Shown: positions 36,106 to 45,049 of the stretch, piece after piece
Layout: each line of letters begins with the position of its first letter
Numbering within the stretch: position 1 is the first letter of the stretch
Source of the DNA: VAZQ01 sp963771845
GTDB taxonomy: Bacteria; Pseudomonadota; Alphaproteobacteria; Rhizobiales; Xanthobacteraceae
Length of the DNA: 64,000 nt
Direction: 5' to 3'
Assembly: GCA_963771845.1 (NCBI GenBank)
Contig: CAVYVC010000030.1
Coordinates: 124,001-188,000, forward strand
Made by a program: the position numbers and the translations under genes
The notes under the pieces: model-generated
What the model was told of the DNA's origin: nothing
Seen by the model: the letters and a program-made list of their open reading frames with translations, nothing else
Databases searched by the model: none

Positions 36106-37758
36106 ATGGATAACGTGCGCGACCTCGCAACCTACGAAGCGGCGAACCAATCGCCGCCGTACGTCGATGTTGATCTCTTCGGCAGCGATCAGCCGTTGCA
36201 GGACGCGGTTGCGGGCTGCGCCGGCGGTGCCGATACCAGCGATCTTTTCGCATTCGGAAGGCGCTGGGGCACGGCCGCGATGTTCGATTTGGGGCGCGAG
36301 GCCAATGAGAATGTGCCCAAGCTCAAAACCTTCGACAGCAAAGGGTTTCGCCTCGACGCGGTCGAGTTTCATCCGGCCTACCATCGCTTCATGGCCGAAA
36401 GCATGGCCGCCGGATTGCACGCCTCGACCTGGGACGAGGATTTGCGGCCGGCCGCCGCTCCGGCACAGGTCATCCGCGCCGCGCGCTTCTATATGGCCGC
36501 GCAGATCGAGACCGGACATCTCTGTCCCATCACGATGACCCGCGCCGCCGTTGCCGCGCTCGCGGCTGCGCCTGAACTCGCGGCCATGCTCGCGCCGAAG
36601 ATTGTCGTGCGCGAATACGATCCGCGCTTCCTGCCCTGGAACGAGAAGACGGCCATCACGCTCGGCATGGGAATGACGGAAAGGCAGGGCGGCACGGACG
36701 TGCGGACCAACACCACGCGCGCCGAGCGCGCGGGTGATGAGGGTTATGCGATCAGCGGGCAAAAATGGTTCATGTCGGCGCCCATGTGCGATGCCTTCCT
36801 GGTGCTGGCGCAGGCGGAGCGCGGGCTCACCTGCTTTCTCATGCCGCGGTTTCGTCCGGACGGAACAGTCAACGCCCTGCGGTTTTTGCGCCTCAAGGAT
36901 AAGCTGGGAAACCGCTCGAATGCGTCCTCGGAGGTTGAGTTCGATCGCGCCTTCGTCTGGCGCGTCGGCGAAGACGGCAGGGGGGTACGTACCATCATCA
37001 ATATGGTGCAGCTCACGCGGCTCGACTGTGCGATTGCATCGGCGGGCATCATGCGCATGGCGCTCGCCCATGCGATCCACCATGCGCGCCATCGCAGCGT
37101 CTTCGGGAAGCGTCTCGCCGATCAGCCGATGATGGCGGCGGTGCTCGCGGACATGGCGATCGAGATCGAAGCGGCGACGGCGCTCGTCATGCGGCTTGCC
37201 CGGGCTTTCGACGAGGCGGCGCGGGATGAGATGGAGGCCGCGCGGGCACGGCTGCTCACGCCTGCGGTCAAATATTGGGTCTGCAAGAGCGCGCCCGCGC
37301 TCGTCTACGAGGCCATGGAGTGTCTTGGCGGCAACGGCTATGTCGAGGAGAGCATGCTGCCGCGGCTCTACCGCGAGGCGCCGGTCAATGCGATCTGGGA
37401 AGGCTCCGGCAACGTCATGTGTCTTGATGTGCTGCGCGCGCTGGCGCACGAGCCCGATGCGTCGGCCGGCGTGCTGGATGGATTTGCTCGCGATGCCGGC
37501 GATCTTGCGGGCGTGTTAGAATCCGCAGCCTTCATTCGCACCGCGCTCTCAGGTGCGCAGCCTGAGCCGATGGCGCGCGCCGCGGTCGGGCGGCTCGCGC
37601 GGCTTGCGGCAGTGGCCGCCTTGCGCGCGAGCGCGCCGGTTGTCGCAGAATTATTCGCGCGGACACGGCTGGAGGAGCAGCACGGCGCATTATTCGGCAC
37701 CAGCGGTTTCCCCGTCAGCGAGCAACGGTTATTGCTTGCGCGGGCTTTGCCGGATTGA
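36106..37758 (+). CDS. aidB: AidB-like acyl-CoA dehydrogenase (isovaleryl-CoA dehydrogenase family)
   Basis: AidB is an FAD-containing acyl-CoA dehydrogenase homologue induced in the E. coli response to DNA alkylation, able to bind DNA. The 550-residue protein matches it closely in length (541) and motifs: FHPAYHRFM, HLCPITMTRAAVAAL, GMGMTERQGGTDVRTNTTRA, LKDKLGNRSNASSEVEF, TRLDCAIASAGIMRMALAHA, and YREAPVNAIWEGSGNVMCLD. The start at 36106 begins the conserved region. It lies between pyrB and ruvX, a place where rhizobia usually have nothing, and its last 30 bases overlap convergent ruvX. Confidence 0.9.
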   Translation: MDNVRDLATYEAANQSPPYVDVDLFGSDQPLQDAVAGCAGGADTSDLFAFGRRWGTAAMFDLGREANENVPKLKTFDSKGFRLDAVEFHPAYHRFMAESMAAGLHASTWDEDLRPAAAPAQVIRAARFYMAAQIETGHLCPITMTRAAVAALAAAPELAAMLAPKIVVREYDPRFLPWNEKTAITLGMGMTERQGGTDVRTNTTRAERAGDEGYAISGQKWFMSAPMCDAFLVLAQAERGLTCFLMPRFRPDGTVNALRFLRLKDKLGNRSNASSEVEFDRAFVWRVGEDGRGVRTIINMVQLTRLDCAIASAGIMRMALAHAIHHARHRSVFGKRLADQPMMAAVLADMAIEIEAATALVMRLARAFDEAARDEMEAARARLLTPAVKYWVCKSAPALVYEAMECLGGNGYVEESMLPRLYREAPVNAIWEGSGNVMCLDVLRALAHEPDASAGVLDGFARDAGDLAGVLESAAFIRTALSGAQPEPMARAAVGRLARLAAVAALRASAPVVAELFARTRLEEQHGALFGTSGFPVSEQRLLLARALPD

Positions 37759-38220
37759 ATTTAGTCGATCGAGCGCGCCCTGCAGAATAAAGACGGCGGC
37801 GTGCTGATCGATCACTTTGGTGCGGCGTGCGCGCGACACGTCGGCAGCGATCAGCCCGCGCTCGGCGGCGGCCGTGGACAACCGCTCGTCCCATAGCGCG
37901 ATGGGCAGGCCCGTCAACCGAGCAAGGTTGCGGGCAAACGCGCGCGTGGATTGGGCGCGCGGACCTTCGCTGCCGTCCATGTTGACCGGCAGCCCCAGCA
38001 CGAAGCCGGCGGCCCTGCGCTCATCCGCCAAGGCCAGAACGCGCGTCGCATCGCTCGAAAAATTCTTGCGCCGGATCGTCTCGACCGCGGTTGCGACGCG
38101 CCGGTCGGGATCGCTGGTTGCGACACCAATGGTTTTGGTGCCGAGATCAAGTCCGATCAAGGCGCCGCGTGCTGGTAAGTGCTGCGCTGCCTCGGACAGC
38201 GACAGAATCGGAGCCGCCAT
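37729..38220 (-). CDS. ruvX: Holliday junction resolvase-like / pre-16S rRNA nuclease YqgF
   Basis: YqgF (RuvX) is an RNase H-fold nuclease needed for maturation of the 5' end of 16S rRNA. The 163-residue protein has GLDLGTKTIGVATSD with the first catalytic Asp, GLPVNMDGSEGPRAQ, and WDERLSTAAAER with a second acidic site. ATG 38220 is chosen because further extension overlaps the divergent leader. It is the expected partner of pyrB in rhizobia but is separated from it here by aidB. Confidence 0.92.
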   Translation of the reverse strand: MAAPILSLSEAAQHLPARGALIGLDLGTKTIGVATSDPDRRVATAVETIRRKNFSSDATRVLALADERRAAGFVLGLPVNMDGSEGPRAQSTRAFARNLARLTGLPIALWDERLSTAAAERGLIAADVSRARRTKVIDQHAAVFILQGALDRLNSIRQSPRKQ

Positions 38221-38348
38221 CGCGCAGCGGTAACACGCAAGGCGCTTGCAGGCGAGTGCGAGGCGGGGCTTGTTCCGCGCCCCGCAAGTCCTGCATGATG
38301 GATGACACCGCAGCAGCTCTTGATTTGCGTTCCCGCGAAGAGGCGCCC

Positions 38349-38582
38349 ATGCCCCGAGATGAAGATGTGCGGCGCAAGCTGGTCGAATTCGATGCCGAGA
38401 CATGGCAGGCCGTTGATCTTTTGGCCCGCGATCAGATGAAAAGCTTTCAGGAGATCGCGTCGGAAGCTTTCCGCGATCTGCTGCGCAAGTACAATCGGCC
38501 GTCCGATCTCAAAGCGGCTCTCAAGCAAAGCGTCCGCTCATCAGAAACCGCGGGGTCGCCGACCCGAAAGCCCCGACGCTGA
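38349..38582 (+). CDS. Small ribbon-helix-helix-like protein
   Basis: A 77-residue product, KLVEFDAETWQAVDLLARDQ followed by SFQEIASEAFRDLLRKY, that fits a ribbon-helix-helix fold: one strand, a short helix, a turn at Lys-Ser-Phe and a second helix. Such proteins are DNA-binding regulators or antitoxins, but no toxin gene is adjacent. ATG 38349 is chosen over 38295/38298 because AGAGG lies 5 bases upstream. Similar small proteins occur in Bradyrhizobium without assigned function. Confidence 0.7.
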   Translation: MPRDEDVRRKLVEFDAETWQAVDLLARDQMKSFQEIASEAFRDLLRKYNRPSDLKAALKQSVRSSETAGSPTRKPRR

Positions 38583-38637
38583 TAGAAGTTGCGATTGCTG
38601 GCCGGGGTGTCGCAGCCCGGCAATGATGGAACTGATC

Positions 38638-39342
38638 ATGACCACAAGAGCGCTGTTTTTTGATGTTTTCGGAACGCTCGTCGACTGGCGCGCAGGGGTT
38701 GCGCGGGAAGCCGAGCGCATTCTCAAGCCACTCGGGTTTGCGCTTGATTGGCGCGCGTTCGCGGATGCCTGGCGCGGCGAATATCAGGGCGCGATGGAGG
38801 AGGTGCGCGCGGGCCGGATTGCCTTCTGCAAGCTCGACGTGCTGCATCGGCGCAATCTCGACCGCATCCTGCCGAGCTTTGGAATGAGCGGCCTCGCGCA
38901 GGAGACTGCGCGCGATCTCAATCTCGCCTGGCATCGTCTTGACGCCTGGCCGGATGTGAGGAGCGGCCTTGTCCGCCTCAAGCCGAGCTTCATGCTCGCC
39001 CCTGTTTCGAACGGCAACATCTCGCTTATGGTTGATCTCGCGCGCCGCAATGGTTTTCCCTGGGATGCGATCCTCGGCGCGGAGACGGCCGGCGATTACA
39101 AGCCGAAGCCGCGGGTCTATCTCTCGGCTTGCGAGGCCTTCGACCTGCCGCCGGACGACTGCATGATGGTGGCGGCGCATACGAGCGATCTTCTGGCTGC
39201 CGCAAAATGCGGATTGCGCACCGCTCATGTCGCACGGCCGGATGAGCGCGGACCCGGCAAGGGTGAAGCTCAACCGGGCGCGAACGTTGATGTGGCCGCT
39301 GCAAGCCTGGAAGATCTGGCGCAGCGCCTGCACGCGTCGTAG
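38638..39342 (+). CDS. Haloacid dehalogenase type II (HAD superfamily)
   Basis: Type II (S)-2-haloacid dehalogenases hydrolyse 2-haloalkanoates through an Asp ester. The 234-residue protein has the nucleophile in LFFDVFGTLVDWR, the SNGN motif with Ser, Lys in DYKPKPRVY, and the acidic motif IV region. An ATG-ATG pair at 38623 would add five residues; 38638 places the Asp at the usual distance. Whether it is a true dehalogenase or acts on phosphate esters is not decided by sequence. Confidence 0.88.
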   Translation: MTTRALFFDVFGTLVDWRAGVAREAERILKPLGFALDWRAFADAWRGEYQGAMEEVRAGRIAFCKLDVLHRRNLDRILPSFGMSGLAQETARDLNLAWHRLDAWPDVRSGLVRLKPSFMLAPVSNGNISLMVDLARRNGFPWDAILGAETAGDYKPKPRVYLSACEAFDLPPDDCMMVAAHTSDLLAAAKCGLRTAHVARPDERGPGKGEAQPGANVDVAAASLEDLAQRLHAS

Positions 39343-39458
39343 CCGGTGTTCAAATTATAGGCTTTCTGGCAGCGAAGTTGCCTCGATATAGTAAGCGGGA
39401 ACCGATCGAGTTTGTCCGACCTCATGCCGTCAGTTGTCTCTTCCAGGCGCGTCGCGTG

Positions 39459-40604
39459 ATGCTTGATCCGCAGATCGCGGTAGCTGCAGCTGGCGCCGAA
39501 GCGCGCACCGCGCACGGACACGAGCTTCGGCTTGAACACATCAGCCATTCCTTCGGCGATTTTGTCGCGATCAACGATATCGACCTGCATATTGACGCAG
39601 GCGAGCTCGTAGCGTTGCTCGGACCGTCGGGCTGCGGCAAATCCACGCTCCTGCGCATTGTCTCGGGCTTCATCCGCCAGACGCAGGGACGCGTGTTGTT
39701 CGATAACGACTGTGTCGATCATCTGCCGCCCAATCGCCGCGGCGTCGGCATCGTGTTCCAGAACTACGCGCTGTTTCCGCACATGAGCGTGCGGCAGAAC
39801 GTGGCCTACGGGCTCGAGGCGCAGCACTGGCCGCGCGACCAAGTCGCGCCACGCCTGGAGAAGATGCTCGAGCTCGTGCACATGCTGCCGTTTGCGGAGC
39901 GGCTGCCGCGCCAGCTCTCAGGCGGCCAGCAGCAGCGCGTGGCGCTTGCGCGCTGCCTTGCGGTTGATCCGAAGATCCTGATGCTGGACGAGCCGTTTGG
40001 TGCACTCGACAGGAATTTGCGCCTCGACATGCAGATTGAGGTCAAGAAGCTCCATCGTGAGTACGGGATCACCACCATCCTCGTCACCCACGATCAGGAG
40101 GAGGCGTTGTCCATGGCTGATCGCATCGCGGTGATGAATTGCGGGCACATCGAGCAGGTTGCTTCTCCGGCCGACATCTACGACCACCCGGCAACCTTGT
40201 TCGTCAATCAGTTCGTCGGCACGACCAATCTCTTGCCGGGCAGGATCGCCAGCAGCGACGCAAGCGGGATCGACGTCGAGCTGCCGAACGGCTTCCTGCG
40301 CGCGGCGGCGGAACGGTTGGCAAAGGCCCAGCAGGTAGTCGTGTCGATTCGTCCGGAACAGCTGCGCGTCGAACGCGAGGGAGCTTCGGGAGCACTGTCC
40401 GGCACGGTAAAAATGGTCATGACGATGGGGGCGCAGGTCATCTATGACGTGGAAATGCCCGGCGGCATCGCGATCAAAATTACGCAATCGCGCGACTCCA
40501 CGCGCATGCCGCTTGCAAGCGGCAGCACCATTCACTTCGCGCCGGTCTCGGCGGAAGCTTGCCATGTCTTCCCTGCGCAAGCAGGGATGAGCAAAGGGAG
40601 TTGA
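39459..40604 (+). CDS. ABC transporter ATP-binding protein, polyamine type (PotA-like)
   Basis: A 381-residue ATPase with GPSGCGKST (55-63), FQNYALFPHMSV, LSGGQQQRVALARCL, LMLDEPFGALD and THDQEEALSMADRI, then a C-terminal TOBE domain (from about residue 260) characteristic of PotA-like importers. ATG 39459 is chosen for normal length. It begins a four-gene importer (ATPase, binding protein, two permeases) interrupted only by a palindromic repeat. Substrate likely a polyamine or similar cation, from family. Confidence 0.88.
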   Translation: MLDPQIAVAAAGAEARTAHGHELRLEHISHSFGDFVAINDIDLHIDAGELVALLGPSGCGKSTLLRIVSGFIRQTQGRVLFDNDCVDHLPPNRRGVGIVFQNYALFPHMSVRQNVAYGLEAQHWPRDQVAPRLEKMLELVHMLPFAERLPRQLSGGQQQRVALARCLAVDPKILMLDEPFGALDRNLRLDMQIEVKKLHREYGITTILVTHDQEEALSMADRIAVMNCGHIEQVASPADIYDHPATLFVNQFVGTTNLLPGRIASSDASGIDVELPNGFLRAAAERLAKAQQVVVSIRPEQLRVEREGASGALSGTVKMVMTMGAQVIYDVEMPGGIAIKITQSRDSTRMPLASGSTIHFAPVSAEACHVFPAQAGMSKGS

Positions 40605-40606
40605 TC

Positions 40607-41665
40607 ATGATCATGCCGATGAGCCGCCGTCATCTCTTGCGCAGCAGTGCCGGATGGGGCGCAGCTGCTCTCATCCCTTGCGGGGTTCCTTCGCCGTCGC
40701 GGGCGCAGGCAAAGACGCTGGTCGCCGCGACCTTCCCCGGCACCTGGAACGAGGCACACCGGGAAATCCTGGCGCCGGCCTTCACCAAGCGCACCGGCGC
40801 TTCGGTCACGCAATCCATCCTGCTCGGCACCGATCAGGTTGCGCGGCTCGAAGCGGCCAAAGGCGGCAGACCGCCGTTCGATGTGGCGCTGTTCGATTCG
40901 CCGCAGGTCATTGACGCAGCGAAGCAGGGAGTGATCGCGCAATACCCGGCCGCCAAATCGGCAAACTACAAGGACCTCCTGCCCGAGTATCAGGACAAGT
41001 GGGGCCCTCGCATTTCCATGCAGATCATCGGCATCGGCTACAACCCGCAAAAGATCAAAACGCCGCCGAAGAGCTGGGACGCGTTGTGGGAGGCGCAATA
41101 CAAGGGCCGCGTCGGCCTCACCGCGCTCAACAGCCAGCTCGGCATCGCCTTCCTCGCCGAGATCAACCGGCTGCGCGGCGGCAACGAAAGCGACTTTGAG
41201 CCGGCGTTCAAGGCGCTGCGCGAGCTGCTGCCCAATGTCGGCGCGATCGGCGCCAATCTCGGCGCCTATGCGACGCTTTGGCAGCAGGAGCAGATCGACA
41301 TCGCACCCTACAATTTCAATTTCGTGCAGACGCTAAAGGGCAAGGACGTTCCGGTTGAGCTTTCCATTGCAAGCACAGGACCGGTCGGCTGGTATACCAG
41401 TATGCACGTCGTGACCAATGCCGCCGAGCCCGACCTCGCCGTGCAATATATCGATACCCATCTCGATGCGGCGGTGCAGAGCGCGATGGCGAAGCCGCCG
41501 TATGATGTGATTCCCACCAACGGCAAAGTGCCGCTCGAAGGCGCGATCACATCGATTGCCAGGACGCACGCGGAGCTTGCGAAGGTGCGCTCATTCGATT
41601 GGGAGAAGCTCAATCCCCAGCGCGGCGCGTTGATCGAAAGGTTCAATCGTGAGATCAAGCTTTGA
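40607..41665 (+). CDS. ABC transporter substrate-binding protein, spermidine/putrescine type (PotD-like)
   Basis: A 352-residue extracytoplasmic binding protein. The N-terminus has a twin-arginine-like SRRHLLRSSAG and a hydrophobic stretch ending near RAQAKT, suggesting Tat export. The mature part has LVAATFPGTWNEAHREILAP, RPPFDVALFDSPQVIDAA and a WDALWEAQYKGRVGLTALNS stretch. ATG 40607 has GGGAG 7 bases upstream and lies just after the ATPase stop. The ligand is unproven. Confidence 0.87.
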   Translation: MIMPMSRRHLLRSSAGWGAAALIPCGVPSPSRAQAKTLVAATFPGTWNEAHREILAPAFTKRTGASVTQSILLGTDQVARLEAAKGGRPPFDVALFDSPQVIDAAKQGVIAQYPAAKSANYKDLLPEYQDKWGPRISMQIIGIGYNPQKIKTPPKSWDALWEAQYKGRVGLTALNSQLGIAFLAEINRLRGGNESDFEPAFKALRELLPNVGAIGANLGAYATLWQQEQIDIAPYNFNFVQTLKGKDVPVELSIASTGPVGWYTSMHVVTNAAEPDLAVQYIDTHLDAAVQSAMAKPPYDVIPTNGKVPLEGAITSIARTHAELAKVRSFDWEKLNPQRGALIERFNREIKL

Positions 41666-41686
41666 CAGAAAGCGCGTGCGGAGTTT

Positions 41687-41825
41687 GTAGGGTGGGCAAA
41701 GGCGCGCGAAAGACGATTTACACTTTCAGTGCGTGCTTGATTGCGCGCGCCGTGCCCACGCGGCCGGACGCGCTGTTGGGTACGGGTGGGCACGGCGCGC
41801 AAGAGCGCGCCTTTGCCCACCCTAC
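41687..41825. repeat. Nested inverted repeat, 21-base outer and 15-base inner arms
   Basis: The outer arm at 41687-41707 (GTAGGGTGGGCAAAGGCGCG...) is the exact reverse complement of 41805-41825. Inside, 41745-41759 (GCGCGCCGTGCCCAC) is the reverse complement of 41786-41800. It sits in the 200-base gap between the binding protein and first permease genes, inside an operon. The GTAGGGTGGGC core is related to the REP-like elements elsewhere in the window. Confidence 0.8.
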
Positions 41826-41865
41826 GATTCTATTCCGGCGAAACCCGCTTTAGGTTCGCCGGACT

Positions 41866-42702
41866 GTGCAAGGGCGCGATCTCAGGCTGGTGCTGCCGCT
41901 CGCGGCGTTGTTTGCAGTCTTTTTCGTCGCTCCGTTGTGCGTGCTCGTTGCGCTGTCGCTCTCGACCGGTGCCGGGCTGCACGGATGGACGCTCGCGCAC
42001 TACATCAAGTTCTTCACCGATCCTTTCAACTACTCCATCCTCTGGAGCACCATTCTTCTCGGGGTGAAGGCGACGCTGCTGTGCCTCGTCTTCGGCTATC
42101 CCATTGCCTGGATCGCAAGCCGCGCCAGCGCCCGCTGGCAGGCGGTGCTGTTGTTTCTGGTCATTCTGCCCATCATGACGAGCGTGGTGGTGCGAACATT
42201 TTCCTGGATCGTCATTCTGGGGCGTCAGGGCCTGCTCAATCAGATCGCGCTCGGGCTTAATTTGACCAGCGAACCGCTGCGGCTCCTTTTCACCGAGCCG
42301 GGCGTGGTGATGGTGCTCGCGCAGGTGCAGATGCCGCTGATGGTGCTGCCCATCCTCATCGTGATGTCAAAGCTCGATCCCAACCTGGCGGACGCCTCGC
42401 GCGCGCTTGGCGCGGGCGAATGGCGCACGCTCTGGCGCGTGACCCTGCCGCTGTCGCTGCCGGGTGTGATCGCGGGCGCCATCCTGACCTATTCTGCCAG
42501 CGTCACCGCGTTCGTTACGCAAACGCTGATCGGCGGCGCGCGGCTTGTCTATATGCCGCTGCACATCTATCAGCAGGCGATCGGAGCGAATAACTGGCCG
42601 TTTGCCGCCGCCATCTCAGTAACCTTCATGTTTGCCGTGCTCGCTGTCGTCGCTCTGCTCAACGTGCTCACGCGCTTTGCGCCAGGCTATGTCAAGCCGT
42701 AG
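41866..42702 (+). CDS. ABC transporter permease, polyamine type (PotB-like)
   Basis: A 278-residue membrane protein with six TM segments, the coupling loop DASRALGAGEWRTLWRVTLP and a long GYPIAWIASRASARWQAVLL region after the second helix. The start is GTG 41866. It overlaps the next permease by 14 bases. The palindromic repeat upstream could attenuate its expression relative to the first two genes. Confidence 0.88.
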   Translation: MQGRDLRLVLPLAALFAVFFVAPLCVLVALSLSTGAGLHGWTLAHYIKFFTDPFNYSILWSTILLGVKATLLCLVFGYPIAWIASRASARWQAVLLFLVILPIMTSVVVRTFSWIVILGRQGLLNQIALGLNLTSEPLRLLFTEPGVVMVLAQVQMPLMVLPILIVMSKLDPNLADASRALGAGEWRTLWRVTLPLSLPGVIAGAILTYSASVTAFVTQTLIGGARLVYMPLHIYQQAIGANNWPFAAAISVTFMFAVLAVVALLNVLTRFAPGYVKP

Positions 42703-43507
42703 CGCCTCGCTCGATTGGGAGAGCCTGTCGCTGCGTTTCACGTTCGCAGCGATCACGGGCATCGCGATCGTGTTTCTCATCGCCCCAAGCCTGATCGTGA
42801 TCCTGACCTCATTGACGGCGTCGGCGTCGCTGCGCTTCCCGCCCGCCGGGCTGTCGCTGCGCTGGTATGCGGCGCTGCTCAACTCCGATCAGATGCTTGC
42901 GGCCGCGTGGACGAGCCTCATCGTTGCATTCTGGACGACCATCATCTGCGCCATTCTGGGCACGGCGGCGGCGCTTGCGCTGTCCCGGTCAAAGCCGGTG
43001 TGGGCGCGCTGCTTGGACCTTCTGTTCATGTCGCCGTTGCTGCTGCCGGCGCTCGCATTCGGCTTCGCAGCGCTTGTGTTCATCTATCAGCTCGGGCTGC
43101 GCCCGAGCATTCCGCTCCTCATTCTTGGTCATGTGATTGTCTGCGTTGCGTTCGTGCTGCGCACGACGCTTGCCGCGCTCACCCAGCTCGATCCGGCGCT
43201 GCTCGACGCTTCCGCGAGCCTCGGAGCCGACCAGCTCATGACCTTTCGCCGCGTGACGCTGCCGCTGATCGGACGCGGCGTGGGCGCCGGCAGCTTTCTC
43301 GCCTTCATGGCCTCGTTCGACAATGTACCGGTGTCGCTCTTTCTCGCCGACGAGCGCACCGAGGTGCTCCCAATTCATCTCTGGCAGCAGATCGAGACCA
43401 ATCTCGACGTGCGCACCGCCGCCGTCTCCGGCGTGATCGTCGTCTTCACGCTCGTGCTGATGGTACTGGCAGAGCGGTTTGCGGGGCTCACGAGCCAGCT
43501 GCGGTGA
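42689..43507 (+). CDS. ABC transporter permease, polyamine type (PotC-like)
   Basis: A 272-residue protein with six TM segments and coupling loop DASASLGADQLMTFRRVTLP. Residues around SFDNVPVSLFLADERTEVLP are typical of PotC-type permeases. ATG 42689 lies inside the end of the preceding permease, indicating coupled translation. It completes the importer. Confidence 0.88.
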   Translation: MSSRSASLDWESLSLRFTFAAITGIAIVFLIAPSLIVILTSLTASASLRFPPAGLSLRWYAALLNSDQMLAAAWTSLIVAFWTTIICAILGTAAALALSRSKPVWARCLDLLFMSPLLLPALAFGFAALVFIYQLGLRPSIPLLILGHVIVCVAFVLRTTLAALTQLDPALLDASASLGADQLMTFRRVTLPLIGRGVGAGSFLAFMASFDNVPVSLFLADERTEVLPIHLWQQIETNLDVRTAAVSGVIVVFTLVLMVLAERFAGLTSQLR

Positions 43508-43580
43508 GGCTGGGCCGGAGACGTCCATCGCTATGGTTGCTATGATGCTCGCTGGCTTCCAGATAAGATGAAGGGCGCGG

Positions 43581-44192
43581 ATGGAGATGCGCGATATGAC
43601 CGTAAACGCACCTGCGCGGCCCGCCTCGGGCGCCATGGATGTCGACGAGTTCATGGCGTTTCTGGAGATGCGGCCGAAGGAAGAGCGCTGGCACCTGATC
43701 GAGGGTATCGCCGTGATGATGGCTCCGCCAAGCTTCGCGCATCAGCGGATTGCGTGGAACCTGTGTGAAGTTCTCAATCGAACCTTTGCATCGCAGAAGC
43801 GAGATTTGTTTGCATACCACGAGGTCGCAATTCGTCTGCCGGGGCTGGCCAATTTCCAGCCCGAGCCCGATGTCGTTGTAGCGTCGGGCACGCTCGGTTA
43901 CGACGTCTACACCCACCATTTTCGGCTGGTAGCGGAAATTCTTTCGCCGTCGAACACCCGCGCGGAAATCGGATTGAAGCTGCGGCGCTATCGTGAGGCC
44001 GTGGACAATCTCTACGCGGTAGCGATCGAGCCGCGCGAGTTTCTGGTCGAGGTTCACGCCAGGAGCCGCAACTGGGAGCCGCTGATCCTGCGCCGCCCCG
44101 GCGACCTCATCGAGATGCCCGAGTTCGGGTTGCGTTGCACAGTCGGCGATCTTTATCGCGGCACGCCGCTCGACCCGGAGCGCGGAGAGTAG
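43581..44192 (+). CDS. Uma2 family endonuclease-like protein (DUF820)
   Basis: Uma2 proteins have a PD-(D/E)XK nuclease fold but unknown function, and are abundant in some bacteria. The 203-residue protein has ERWHLIEGIAVMMAPPSFAH, FQPEPDVVVASGTL with the acidic pair, LVAEILSPSNTRAE and an RYREAVDNLYAVAI strand. Start 43581 has AAGGG upstream; 43596 is an alternative. No partner gene is evident. Confidence 0.85.
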   Translation: MEMRDMTVNAPARPASGAMDVDEFMAFLEMRPKEERWHLIEGIAVMMAPPSFAHQRIAWNLCEVLNRTFASQKRDLFAYHEVAIRLPGLANFQPEPDVVVASGTLGYDVYTHHFRLVAEILSPSNTRAEIGLKLRRYREAVDNLYAVAIEPREFLVEVHARSRNWEPLILRRPGDLIEMPEFGLRCTVGDLYRGTPLDPERGE

Positions 44193-44352
44193 GGCGGCTA
44201 CGGACTGAATGTCGCCGTTGCGCGAGCGCGCAACGCTCATCCGGGTTACTCCCGTGCTCAGGCCGCAATTTGTCCGGGATGCGTCCCGCGCAGCAGCAGG
44301 ATGGCGCGCGTTGCGGCGCTCGCGGCTTGCGCGGATTCGATCGGGACGAGAC

Positions 44353-45049
44353 TCACTGACTTCGGCAGCGGCGCGAGTGCAGATCCATCCGAAACCGGGG
44401 GCGACAGTTGCCGCGGCAGAAGACCGTCCCAGAACTCGTTAAATCTTGGATTTGTTCAGGACTGCTCTCGATCACCGGAGCTTCAATAACCGGACGCCGG
44501 CGCGGGATTACAATACGCGCAGAGGCTTGCGGAGACCATGAGCGGCGGCGAAGTCTCTGGTTCGCACCATGCGTTTGCGCGGAACGCGGGTAATCGGGAG
44601 CGAGCCGCTGCCACGCCTTGTCAAAGCGGCTGTTCCAGCTCTCCTTCTGAGTCTGCTCGGCGCGCAGGTTCAGATCGGCCTGGCGGTGGCGCAGCTTCTC
44701 CACGGCGCGCGTCCATGCTGCGGCAGGAACGAGCACAGGCACAGGCACAGGAAGGCACAGGCACAGGCACAGGCTCTTCGAGCACAGGCTCCTCGGGCAA
44801 AGGGGAAACCCAATGCGCGGCAGATTCTGCTTCGGCAGGCGCTTCATCATCCGCGCCTGGCGTGGCCGGAACGCTTGACGCCTCGGGCTGCGGTGGCGCA
44901 GGGGCCGGCTGGTCGCGGCTCAAGACGAGCCTGCGTTCAGTCGCGCCGCACGGAACGCAAGTAAAGGTTCGATGCTCGAAGGCCGCAAGCGCGCGATCAG
45001 CCACGATGGCTGTCACGGCCATTTCCTCGCCGCAGCCCAGGCAACGCAT
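44353..45049 (-). pseudogene. Zinc-ribbon (CxxC...CxxC) protein broken at a hexanucleotide repeat
   Basis: Homologues are small rhizobial proteins of unknown function. The N-terminal part from ATG 45049 has MRCLGCGEEM (Cys3, Cys6), FEHRTFTCVPC (Cys31, Cys34) and ERRLVLS, then a Pro-rich linker. The C-terminal part in another frame has AAAWTRAVEKLRHRQADL and SRFDKAWQRLAPDYP. The switch lies in a repeat, three GCACAG units (44733-44750), four bases GAAG (44751-44754), three more units (44755-44772): removing one base from GAAG restores one frame of about 231 residues. The upstream frame can extend to 45217, but this is probably leader sequence. Replication slippage or sequencing error are both possible. 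Confidence 0.65.

Noticed and set aside
36064..37449. 461-codon open frame antisense to aidB
   Set aside because: Translation is Arg/His-rich and unlike any protein; it arises from high GC at third positions opposite a real gene.
38349..38582. Toxin-antitoxin pair
   Set aside because: The RHH-like protein has no adjacent toxin; neighbours are ruvX and a HAD enzyme.
43581..44192. Uma2 protein as part of a defence system
   Set aside because: It stands alone beside a transporter with no methylase, helicase or other defence gene.
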